Below, one piece after another: positions 54,955 to 64,000 of a stretch of 64,000 bases of DNA. The position numbers and the translations under genes are program-made. Positions within the stretch are counted from its first letter, which is position 1. The number at the start of each line of letters is the position of its first letter. Source of the DNA: Cladocopium goreaui (Eukaryota > Sar > Dinophyceae > Suessiales > Symbiodiniaceae); the NCBI GenBank assembly GCA_947184155.2, contig CAMXCT020000832.1, forward strand, positions 124,001-188,000. Reading direction: 5' to 3'. Below the pieces are notes generated by a model. The model was not told the origin of the DNA. It did no database searches and saw only the letters and a program-made list of their open reading frames with translations.

Positions 54955-55262
54955 ATAGCACAACGAAATCACCAGCACAACGAAATCACCAGCACAACGA
55001 AATCACCAGCACAACAACATCACCAGCACAACGAAATCACCAGCGAACAGCACCAGCGCAACAAAATCACCAGCACAAACGAAATCACCAGCACAACCAA
55101 ATCACCAGCAAAACGAAATCACCAGCACAACAACATCAGCAGCACAACGAGATCACCACCAGCAGCACAACAACATCACCAGCACAACAACATCACCAGC
55201 GCAATGAAATCACAACAAAATCACCAGCGCAACACAACGAAATCACCAGAACAACGAAAGCA
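54955..55262. repeat. 17-18 bp minisatellite
   Basis: About 15 copies of AAATCACCAGCACAACG with CATCACCAGCACAACAA variants. Confidence 0.92.
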
Positions 55263-55530
55263 CCAGCGCAGCCGTCAAATGCAAAACAGAATAGAATTGC
55301 GCACAATAGGCGCCGAAGGGCAGCTCCAAAAACCGGATTTCGACATCCAAGCTCCAAAAATGCAATTTTGCAACGTTTTGTAATTAGAAATTTAAAAGGA
55401 AAATGAAAGCCGTCAAAATGAGAAAAATTGACACGTGAACTCCATTCGCGTTGCAATTACAGTGGGATTGACGGCGACCACTTGCAAAACACGATATAAC
55501 TACGCACGCAAGTGACATCCAGGAGCACGT

Positions 55531-55622
55531 GTGGAATGTGGAGTGTAGAGTGTGGAGTGTGGAGTGTAGAGTGTGGAGTGTAGAGTGTGGAGTGTAAAGT
55601 GTAGAGTGTAAAGTGTGGAGTG
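55531..55622. repeat. GTGTGGAGTGTAGA minisatellite
   Basis: Alternating GTGTGGA and GTGTAGA heptamers, 12-13 in a row. Confidence 0.95.
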
Positions 55623-55667
55623 CATTGTTGCGCCAGCCACACAAAAGAAATTTCTACACCGTATAAA

Positions 55668-55990
55668 ACAGGTTGGAATGTCACAAAGTGCCACGCCTGC
55701 CACGCAAAACGACATGACAACCTGCTTGGAAACCTTCGAAAAGGAAAGGTTTTGCAGCTTCCCCCATAGACACGGCGACGCGTCTAGAAAACCAGAGACT
55801 CGAGACGAGACACGTGGGCGCAGCAAAACGAGCATTTCGTGCGAGACGTCCTCCAATTTTGATCCTTTCGGCACGTTATCAAACAGGTTGGAATGTCACA
55901 AAGTGCCACGCCTGCCACGCAAAACGACATGACAACCTGCTTGGAAACCTTTGAAAAGGAGAGGTTTTGCAGCTTCCCCCATAGACACGG
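55668..55990. repeat. Pair of roughly 110-bp direct repeats
   Basis: 55668-55781 and 55883-55990 share AACAGGTTGGAATGTCACAA through TTTGCAGCTTCCCCCATAGA and CACGG at about 98% identity, with 100 bp of other sequence between. Confidence 0.92.
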
Positions 55991-56124
55991 AATTAACGAC
56001 CCGACGACGACGCGACGCCGACCCGACCAGACACTCGAGGCGAACAAGGGTCCAGCCCCCAGACCCCCAGACTATAAACGGGAACCCTTCGCTACGCATT
56101 CGGGAAAAATAGGAGGCTGTCCCC

Positions 56125-56232
56125 TACCCTCCGGTAATTTGACATAGCTATGGAAAATGCCCCATAGAAATAGTTGATTTACGTAGTAAAAAATTGTGGT
56201 TTTCCAGAGTTATATTGAATTATCAGAGGATA
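56125..56232. repeat. Family A inverted-repeat element, diverged
   Basis: TACCCTCCGGTAATTTGAC to TATTGAATTATCAGAGGATA. Confidence 0.8.
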
Positions 56233-56354
56233 GATTCAGATTTTGGTGAAGTTGTTTTAGAATAGAGTAACCCAAAATAGCATGATTCATTATTGTCCAC
56301 TAAAACCATTCACGCATGTAGAAACCCGCAATGGAATATGTGTTTCTGTCATTT

Positions 56355-56397
56355 GGGGTGGGGTTGGGTGGGATGGGTGGGGCAATAACGTTCATGT
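56355..56397. repeat. G-rich run followed by AATAACGTTCATGT
   Basis: GGGGTGGGGTTGGGTGGGAT and GGGTGGGGC, then AATAACGTTCATGTCAAC. Second occurrence of the combination at 42518-42572. Confidence 0.75.
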
Positions 56398-56592
56398 CAA
56401 CTTGCACAGAAATGGAAATGTAATCTGTGCATTGGGGTGGGTGTGAAGCCTAAAACGGCCATGAAAAAACGGCAGCCTCCTTTTCTTAGACACACCCGCA
56501 GTTTGTTTTGGTTTTATTCGCCACTTTTGCTGCTATCCACAGTTTGGAAAGAAATTCAGCTGGAAAGCGAATCAACTAAGCAAATACTTTAG

Positions 56593-56994
56593 AAAACGGT
56601 GGTAAGTGGTAACCCTAAATCCACTGATTACCATCTGGTTATTTGACAAAGGCATGGAAAATCACAATTTTTTAATAAGTAACCATCTATAAATGGGTCA
56701 TTTCCCAAGGCTATGTTAAATAACCAGAGGGTATATACTCATCATAGTGTCCACTACACTAAGATTGCTCATTTGGCTGTGGCCAGTCCCATATTTTCAT
56801 TGGCAAAACGTACCCTCAATCCACTGGTTGATGATTTACCCTATTGTTTAATGGCCACTTGGTGGTTTCCCGGCATTGGTGACCCCAAAATCATCGAATT
56901 GACTGGTCATCCCTTATGCGGAGAAACCTGGGTTATATTGTCTCACCTCAAATGGGGATGGTTCAACCTAACCAGCTATGCTTTTTCTTCCAAG
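56593..56994 (+). CDS. Two exons joined across a family A intron
   Basis: Exon 56593-56637 after AATACTTTAG| has exactly 15 codons (KTVVSGNPKSTDYHL). The intron 56638-56727 is the element itself. Exon 56728-56994 has exactly 89 codons: VYTHHSVHYTKIAHLAVASP, later DLPYCLMATWWFPGIGDPKI, IELTGHPLCGETWVILSHLK and WGWFNLTSYAFSSK, donor AAG|GTATCG. All boundaries are phase 0. The Trp/aromatic-rich second exon is the longest open exon with both splice sites outside the HERC-like gene. No family recognised. Confidence 0.6.
56629..56733. repeat. Family A element that is the whole intron
   Basis: TACCATCTGGTTATTTGAC to GTTAAATAACCAGAGGGTA. Donor CATCTG|GTTATT and acceptor AACCAG|AGGGTA are both inside the terminal repeats. 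Confidence 0.85.
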
Positions 56995-57079
56995 GTATCG
57001 TAGATTGACCATCTTCCATGGTATTTCTACAGTAGAATCTTCATCAAACCATATCCCACTAAATAGTCTAGTGGTGATT

Positions 57080-57275
57080 CTATATATATATGTGTGTGTG
57101 TGTATCGTATAGCCTATTTATACACCACTATGGTTATAAATCCACATTTTTGCTGATCATACCCCCTATACATGTATGTGTATATATATATATGTTGTAT
57201 ATATATATATGTGATATATATCTGTGTGTGTGTTGTATATATATGTACATATATATATACAACATATATATATAC

Positions 57276-57322
<47 letters not shown>

Positions 57323-57340
57323 CACATACATATCAATTCC
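57080..57340. repeat. TATATG microsatellite
   Basis: (TATATG)n and (TATACA)n. A second short AT run at 57580-57620. ORFs are artefacts. Confidence 0.95.
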
Positions 57341-57740
57341 TGTATGCTTTAAGTAAGTATTATTTATCCTCTAGATATACCCAATCAGTTTTTGGATGAC
57401 TTTGGACTTTGGGGTCCGAATTTTTTTGAAACTCCCATGTACATCTCAGTTCCATGGATCCAGAATCTTCAAGTCCAGGCTAAATATGTATCAACTCCAG
57501 ATTTTGATGTATAGGGGATATGACCAGCAAAAATGTTGATTTATAACCATAGTGCGGTATAAATAGGCTATACTATACGATACATATATATATATATCCT
57601 TCTGTGTATATATATATATTAATGTATATACCGTCATCATGGAGTAGATAGAATATGGATATAGAGAAAAACATGAAAAATTAGAATATTTTTGAAAAGT
57701 CCATATTCAACTCCAGGATGACTCTATAATACATAGATAT

Positions 57741-57836
57741 GGGGTTTCCGAAAATATGGGGGTACCCCTAGTTATCATCCATTTTTAGTGGGATTTTCCA
57801 TGCAGTGAACCATCCATTGGTGTGCACCCCCGGTAG
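57741..57836. repeat. Family D-like element
   Basis: GGGGTTTCCGAAAATATGGG and GGTACCCCTAGTTATCATCC at the left. The right end is weaker (GCACCCCCGGTAG). A sibling lies at 7547-7664. Confidence 0.6.
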
Positions 57837-57842
57837 AAATCT

Positions 57843-58200
57843 TCATTCTCCAGGCAGCTTGGCCATCTGCTGCGGCATCATCTGCTTCGCCGCAAAGGCC
57901 AAACCGAGCCGTTGAAAGCGCGCCTTGCCGAAGGAATCGAAGTGGTCCTTGGGACGAAACCGCCAGGGCTGTAGCGATTCCCCATCCAAAATCGGAACTT
58001 TCGTGGGAATTGAGCATCAAAAATGGGCATCTCATGGGTATTGAACATGCCGAAATAAAGTGAAGATTTGATGTTGGATTTGAGGGCGATGTAAGTGGAG
58101 TTTATCATGTGGTTGCGAAACTCAATTCCTAGTTCCTTGGCTCCCCATTGTTCATAGGTCATAAGTCCAAACCGTTCCTTCCTACCACCATATACTAGTA
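57843..58200 (-). CDS. Last exon(s) of a - strand gene
   Basis: The terminal exon 57997-57843 after CCCACGAAAG| reads PILDGESLQPWRFRPKDHFD then SFGKARFQRLGLAFAAKQMM and PQQMAKLPGE, stopping at TGA 57843-57845, with clean G/C third positions. An upstream block (58200-58050) reads KERFGLMTYEQWGAKELGIE then FRNHMINSTYIALKSNIKSS and is probably the previous exon, but no consensus donor in the right phase was found. Function unknown. Confidence 0.55.
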
Positions 58201-58667
58201 GCATAAATGTTAACCTTGATTTGAGTATGAAAAATGAAATCTAAGGGGGGTGTAACATGTCAAAACAGTTGAACCATAAAGAAATTTCCATCTAAGGTCG
58301 GTTTAACGTATGAAATTGGTGATTAAACGGGGGTTTTGTATTTGAAACTGTGGATCTAACCGGGATTTAAGGATCAAAATTTGGATTTTTACATTTCAAC
58401 ATGGAAATCTAACGCGGATTTAACGATCAAAACTGATGAAAAAAATGATTTGAAAGAGACTTAACATTTGAAAAAATGTGATGCAACCGACGGGGTGTCA
58501 AACGATAAAAAGAATGCGTTTAACAGGGATTCAACATCTCAAAATTGGGATTTCAAAGGTGATCTAACCATCAAACATTGGGATTTGAAAGGGATTTCAC
58601 ATGTCAAAATGGGAACCTGATGGGGATTTGACTTGAAATTTTGTTCAAACCACTTTTTGTCGGTCAC

Positions 58668-58735
58668 CTTGTAGACGATGATAGCGAAGGCATGATCAAC
58701 ACAGACGGCACGATTGGAACCGAAAAAACATAGAC
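58668..58735 (-). CDS. Candidate exon upstream of 57.9-kb exons
   Basis: From CAG| to AAG|GTGACC the minus frame reads FGSNRAVCVDHAFAIIVYK. It is likely part of the same gene as 57843-58200. No domain recognised. Confidence 0.4.
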
Positions 58736-59099
58736 CTGGAACCAAACATGTGACTGAAGGCAACAAATACAAATAACAATCGCCAATCACCAAAACCAAA
58801 AAAACTCTGACAAACGGGTGCATCTATGTAAAAATTTGGCAATTTGGAAACACCATTGTGGTGCCAGCTGTCCTTGCGACCAATTGAATATGATATTCTA
58901 AATTGCATATGCAGCCCGCCAGGGGGCAATTGCCAGCCAAATGTCTCAAAGCAATCAAATCACCTACGAATGTTGAAGAACAAAACCAAAAAAACACATA
59001 CCATGTCTGCTATCATTGGCAAAATCATATGCACCTGCCAACTTACGCACACCTTCTCACACACTGCTCTCACACACTCGCCTGCAGCTTGACGCACAA

Positions 59100-59235
59100 A
59101 AACGAACCATTTTTTTACTACATGGCTGTTTCATATATATATATATATACATATTATATATATATAAACAAATATGCGGGTCTATATACATACACATAAG
59201 TAAAAATATATATATATACACACACACCTACTATA
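59100..59235. repeat. AT microsatellites
   Basis: TATATATA runs within the DNA between candidate exons. Confidence 0.8.
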
Positions 59236-59339
59236 CATGAACATGTTCTGTAGACACATGCACCTACATGCACATTTATGTATAACACAAAATCAAAACC
59301 CAACCGTTTTGATGATCCCCCTCCTTTCTTCGAGGGCCA

Positions 59340-60460
59340 GATGGTGTAGAAATCTAGATGTGTTTCATAGTGGAAAATATGCACAAGCAAGTCGACTATG
59401 GTCAACCCCCAAAAGCGGCAAATGCGATCCGACAAGAAGTAACTTAGCAACAGGTTACAGGTTTAACCGTGGCTGGCAAATATCTGCATGTTTTAGCAGG
59501 TTGCTTGCTCAACCGAACATGGCAGGGCTTCAATTGCGGCTAACATGTGAGCGACGGGCGCCCGTTTACAAACCGTGCCTCTTCAAAACCCTCAGGGGCA
59601 GGCGGCTGGGGACGAAAACTGCAAGGGCCATTTATGCGCTAAACAGCTGCAAAGCGCGCCCAAGGCGCAACTTGCGGTCCCACCCTGCCCCTGACCAGCC
59701 ATGTCCTTATGTGCCACCAAGTCTCCGAAAGGGATAAAGATTTCATCTTTTCTTGCAACCTCAAGTGCGCAGGTTCTGTGCGCGCATGTGCCGAGACACT
59801 GTGGCCAACTCAGTGAAAATCCAAATGCCCGTGGCCACCTCCAATGCTGGCGGCAAATTATTCTCGCAAGTTCTGGCGGCATATAGGATGCTGCCCCAGG
59901 AGACGTGACGGGCCGCTGTTTAAGACATGCGCTTGCATAGGCGGGCAAGTTGGCCCTAGCATGTAAGCTTCCGGCCAGTGCTCAGCTTCAAGTTCTGCAG
60001 CTCTTGTTCAACCAAAAGGGCTTCAACTGGAAACTTATTTCCATCAACATGACCTTGTCCAAGCTGAATGCAGCTACCCTCATGCTGGTTCTTTGTGCCG
60101 TGCGTACAGTTCCCAAAAAAAAAAGTTCGCCGCCGAAGACCTGACCTTTGAGAAGTAAGCAATAATACTTTCAGTCATAATGAAAGCTTTGTCTTGCTTC
60201 ACTTCAGGCTGGATAACCGCTCTACTCTAATAATGCGTGTCCTATCCAGAAACCACAGGCTATGTCAGCATGCAACACACTGAATCTGAGCAGGGCCAGG
60301 GCCTGAATAGCATCATCTTGCTTTATGGCCGTTTTAGTGGATGGGCAATAGTCATGCGGCAAAACAACATCAATTTCAGCTTGCCAATTTTGGCCAAGAG
60401 TCATGAAACCTTAAGCTACACTTCACCCAAATTTACCCTCAGTGAGTGCTAGCTCCCCTG
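59340..60460. other. Block of distinct composition, possible decayed gene
   Basis: About 1 kb with fewer A/T runs and none of the inverted-repeat families. Long frames overlap on both strands (plus 59237-59737, 166 codons; minus 59592-59948, 118 codons; plus 60237-60452 with TTGYVSMQHTESEQGQGLNS). None has good splice boundaries. It could be an inserted or decayed sequence, but I cannot identify it. Confidence 0.3.
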
Positions 60461-60540
60461 GTTGAATCCCTGTCACCAAGGAGGCAGGGTTTTATCGTAT
60501 CGGCCTTCCCATGCCAACCAATGGAGTTTGACACGTCATG

Positions 60541-60688
60541 AGGTGGTGCCCCAGTGAACTCAATTTTTCTAAGTTGCTGGCCACATACCTGCAATCTCAC
60601 TTGGGTTTATGAGACAAAAAAATATAGTTACTATAGTTATATACTATGGTTTATAAACCAACAAGCATAACTTAGGGGGAAGCACCTT
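60541..60688. repeat. Family C inverted-repeat element, diverged
   Basis: AGGTGGTGCCCCAGTGAAC to AACTTAGGGGGAAGCACCTT. Confidence 0.7.
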
Positions 60689-60699
60689 TTTCGGACTGA

Positions 60700-61560
60700 A
60701 ATGAGCAGAAGATCGGTGGTCCACTCGATAAATTCCAAACATCATGGGCATATGGATCCCCATTCATGGTGCTATGACCATCCCCCAATATGGGGATGTA
60801 ATCCAACTATTGACTCGGAAGCCTTTTGTGTCAGCGACAAAAGCTGTCAATGCCCCCATGATTCCATGATGCCATGCGCTGGTGGCGGGAATCAATGGCA
60901 CTTGGGTTTGATTGAAAATTGAGTGTAGACAGTGTGGTCAATCCCACACTCCAATTTATGGTGCCATTCTTCTGAGGAAAAATTCACAAAAACCCTTGGA
61001 TTCGGGGGTCCCGTCTTCAGACAGTCAGCCATTGGCTCATGGCCATGGCGACTACGGGAGCAACCCAGCAGTTCAACCAGTTCCATTGATTTCCATGGTG
61101 CTAAAAATGGCTGCCATGACAGGAAGTTCTCCGGACTGATTCCCCAGATTGAAATCAAAATTCAGCTAAGAGGTGAGTCTGGGTCGATCGGGTCGATCAG
61201 CTTTTCACACAACTCCAGAGACGAAATCACCAACCTTCAGAGATCTAAAAAAACGGGGCCAATGTCGCGAGCGCCTAAAAAAAAATCTAGTTCTTAAGAA
61301 AACAAATGTTTCCGTTTCCGCTGCTAAAAAGGCAATTTCTGGGTATATCAAAGTTTCAAACCCGGATATATCCCATTTATATCCATTGATCCACAACCGA
61401 ACAGTTGGCCTAGTTATGCATCAACAGAAACCAAGCGAAATCCACAGCTTGGAAAATCACCAACTCGATGCCTTCATCACCATCATCCCAGAATCATAGA
61501 TGCGTTCAATCCCCATGTCTGTTGTTTTTTCATGGTGGGGATTGTTACCCCTACAAACCA
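60700..61560. other. Weak candidate exons
   Basis: Plus frames with RQSAIGSWPWRLREQPSSST (about 61005-61150) and minus frames with PFLAPWKSMELVELLGCSRS overlap here. No acceptor/donor pair decides between them. Confidence 0.25.
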
Positions 61561-61574
61561 TCTTTGGTCTATAC

Positions 61575-62010
61575 ACATACATACATACATACATACATAC
61601 ATACATACATACATACATACATACATACATACATACATACATACATACATACATACATACATACATACATACATACATACATACTACATACATACATACA
61701 TACATACATACATACATACATACATACATACATACATACATACATACATACATACATACATACATACACACATACCTACCTACCTACCTACCTACCTACA
61801 TACATACATACATACATATATATGTATATATATATATATACATATGTATATATATATACATATTTATATACATATACATATTTATATACATATGTATATA
61901 TACATATGTATATATATATACATATTTATATACATATACATATTTATATACATATATATATATATATATATTATATATACATATTATATATATATATACA
62001 TATCCCATTT
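61575..62010. repeat. CATA, CTAC and TATACA microsatellites
   Basis: (CATA)n 61575-61760, (CTAC)n to about 61800, then TATATG/TATACA runs. The 276- and 288-codon plus frames starting here are artefacts. Confidence 0.97.
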
Positions 62011-62046
62011 TGGGGGGTGATCCACCTTGGTTTTCCCCCCCTTCCT

Positions 62047-62177
62047 TTAAGCGTGCAACTCATCCGTCTGAAAGAAGTCGCGGGCGCCCAGCGCCTCCAC
62101 TCCCTCGGTGCAGCTGGTGCCTTTTCGCTCGGCCTCAAAGAGGAAATCCAGATGCCTCGGTGCAGCTCGACTCGTGG
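62047..62177 (-). CDS. Last exon of a - strand gene
   Basis: After GTGTCTCCAG| the minus frame reads [20 protein letters not shown] then [20 protein letters not shown] and HA, stopping at TAA 62047-62049, with a strong G/C third-position bias. A later acceptor GCACCGAG| at 62156 is possible. Acidic protein end, no family recognised. Confidence 0.55.
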
Positions 62178-62681
62178 CTGGAGACACTTGAAATCCCACC
62201 AGCATCGCTGGTGCATGATGGGTGCTTCTTGTTTTTTTCGGGGGGTTCCAAACAAAAAAAAAGAATGGATCGATTTATTGATGTTTTTTATGAATTAGGT
62301 GTTTTCTTTCCGCGGTGTGACGAAGATGATGTATTTGTTCCGTCATTTCCGGGTGTCCAACTCTGAAATTTATTTTTGCGGATTGCAAAAATAAAACGGA
62401 AAGTGGAGAGATTGCATTGGAAGATATTGGAAGACTATAGTGTAGGGTGATCCTTCTGCAGTTTTGATTTTGAGGATTGGTTGTTAGTTCCAAAAATGTC
62501 GCTTCAACATGGTTCAACCACCGACTGCGGTGATTCAAACTAGAAGGGATGCAGATGGAAGATTGTGAAGCCACAGAAATGCTGGCCATGACAGCAACTT
62601 TTACCCTTCAACTATCGGCTTGGCCTCCGATGTTCGTGTGACGGCCGTGGATGTCACCCGTCGGACATGTCCTCTTATAAT

Positions 62682-62777
62682 GTTGGGAAAGCATTAGTGA
62701 ACCATCCCCCATTTTACCATTAATGGGTGGTATAAAGCATCAATTTCTATGGGTGGTTTACCATTGCTTTGCCCACA
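62682..62777. repeat. Family B inverted-repeat element, diverged
   Basis: TGTTGGGAAAGCATTAGTGA to TTTACCATTGCTTTGCCCAC. Confidence 0.65.
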
Positions 62778-63098
62778 TTGTAACCATTTCAATTTGCTAA
62801 GCAATGGGAAGGTCTTATCCTACAATGAGCATGAGCTCTCCGAACATTTGGTGCTTCGGAACATGCGTGATATCCCCACGATCAATGGCTCAAACATGGC
62901 CAGCTGGCAAATCCCCCCGAAAAAAATTGGTGTGGATGTTCCCTTGCCACCGGAAAATAAAACCGGATGGTAACACTGGTTGGTGGTTTTTCGCCACTCC
63001 TCTGAAAAATATATGGAGTTCAAGTCAGTTGGGATGATTTGATTATTCCCAAAATATGAAAAGTCATGTAAAATTCCATGGTTCCAGTCACCACCAAC

Positions 63099-63228
63099 CA
63101 GAACATCTTTGCTGGTGAAGCACACCAATCATCATCCCCCGGAAAGTCTCCTGCCCATCAGCCCTGTCAGCCCCAACAAACTCCCCACCTGGCCCAAGTT
63201 GCTTTGGCAGCACGGCAGCAGCTATCTC
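63099..63228 (-). CDS. Exon of a - strand gene
   Basis: After GAATCATCCAAG| the minus frame reads EIAAAVLPKQLGPGGEFVGA then DRADGQETFRGMMIGVLHQQ and ends near TCTG|GTTGGT. It probably belongs with the terminal exon at 62047. No domain recognised. Confidence 0.5.
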
Positions 63229-63279
63229 CTTGGATGATTCAATGCTTTGAAGGCACAAACATTGATTGAAACCATGGAT

Positions 63280-63393
63280 TACCCTCTGGTTCTGTCAAAA
63301 TAGCTATTGAAAATGGCCCAGTCGAAATAGTGAGTTTGTCCCATTAAAAAGGATGATTTTCCAGTTCGTTATGTAAACGTTTACCAGAGGGTA
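63280..63393. repeat. Family A inverted-repeat element
   Basis: 114-bp copy, TACCCTCTGGTTCTGTC to GTAAACGTTTACCAGAGGGTA. Confidence 0.88.
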
Positions 63394-64000
63394 TATGATT
63401 AAATCCTCGTGTAAAGTGTAAAAACCATGAAACCTAGCCGTCATCCTCCAAGTTTTCTCTCCAAAAATGTCGATTCAACCGACGCCCAGATGTGACCCAT
63501 CATGGTAAAACAGCAGATGGGTTAAGCCCGGACAACAAAAATCATGGGATTAAACAGCTGGTTTTTATCCAACATCTTGGGACCCTAAATTTTCATACTG
63601 GGACGGTTGGTGACATCTATCCGTCCCCTTGGATATCCAAAAATGGATTATCCCCCATAAAATTTCTGGCCCAGAAAAAGCCATAAATTGCTGGATTGAA
63701 GATCGATGTGTTTTTTCCATAATATGGCTCTGTCTGAAAATGGAGCATACCCTCAACTGGCCAGTTGAATCGGAAAGTGAGGTTCTCAACATTTCTCAAC
63801 TATCAAATTTGGTGGTACAAAAACCATAAAGGTGAGCTGAAGCATCAGGATATTTCAGTTGTTCATGACTTTTAAATACCACATCATTTTCATGTTCCAT
63901 GTAAGTCAGCTTCTCTGTCTTAAATCCATATCCTATCCCCATAGTTGTCATGTTCGATTGCCATATGGGGGGTTCAAAAAAAAAAAATGTTTTTAAGGCC
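63394..64000. other. No gene supported
   Basis: Short frames on both strands without splice support. Nothing recognised. Confidence 0.4.

Noticed and set aside
59592-59948. 118-codon minus ORF as a gene
   Set aside because: It overlaps an equally long plus ORF, has no splice or start support and no recognisable domain.
61468-62366. Plus ORFs of 276 and 288 codons
   Set aside because: They begin in a CATA microsatellite and run antisense to the better-supported minus terminal exon at 62047.
1-64000. Dinoflagellate spliced-leader gene or acceptor tag (ending TTTTGGCTCAAG)
   Set aside because: Looked for the tag by eye on both strands. Only partial matches were seen, such as GGTGGCTCAAGCCC near 25205 on minus.
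1-64000. CRISPR-like arrays
   Set aside because: The tandem repeats have no unique spacers of constant length, and the window is eukaryotic in character.

Overview
The window looks like nuclear DNA of a dinoflagellate, most likely a Suessiales/Symbiodiniaceae-type alga. That is an inference from three things. There is a ubiquitin-like plus RCC1-repeat (HERC-like) gene with the GGDSSAVQDQLRNVQ repeat signature, a family I associate with these algae. Genes are broken into many short GC-richer exons in an AT-rich, repeat-saturated background. Introns are short and often built from inverted-repeat elements. No rRNA, tRNA, CRISPR array, bacterial-type operon or trans-spliced leader gene was recognised, and 26847-27469 is an assembly gap.

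Layout: 0.3-1.33 kb is a GC-rich minisatellite. 2.5-9.64 kb holds scattered exons in inverted-repeat-rich DNA, ending in a + strand terminal exon at 9640. 11.9-12.9 kb is a cluster of satellites. 13.2-14.8 kb is a + strand gene whose last three exons join in phase. 16.5-17.2 kb carries a large fold-back. 21.9-22.9 kb is a small four-exon + gene with a different repeat family in each intron. 23.0-23.6 kb is a TATACA array. 24.4-28.1 kb (-) gives exons of a membrane protein around the gap, and 28.8-30.3 kb (-) gives exons with an exonuclease-like motif. 31.5-33.1 kb is satellites. 35.9-37.4 kb (-) is the HERC-like gene. 39.8-51.0 kb (-) has many phase-compatible exons of one or more unrecognised proteins, interrupted by nested satellites. 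51.2-52.8 kb is a pair of 368-bp direct repeats. 53.2-53.5 and 56.6-57.0 kb are + exons. 57.8-63.2 kb is mostly - exons.

The main observation is that at least six families of short inverted-repeat elements fill introns and spacers, and several have splice-like sequences at their ends. Family A (ends CCCTCTGGTAA / TTACCAGAGGG, flanked by TA) has CTCTG|GT at the left and CCAG| at the right. Because the ends are inverted repeats, the same signals appear on both strands. Removing the element at these points restores an open frame at 56638-56727 and gives in-phase exon ends at 14100 and 14503. Family D (GTTTCCTAAAAT / ATTTTAGGAAAC) does the same at 22579-22677. This fits introners, meaning transposon-like elements that create introns.

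Almost no gene could be named. Exon calls rest on open frame, splice-site fit, codon phase and third-position composition. The strand is uncertain for isolated blocks, because GC-rich exons are often open on both strands.
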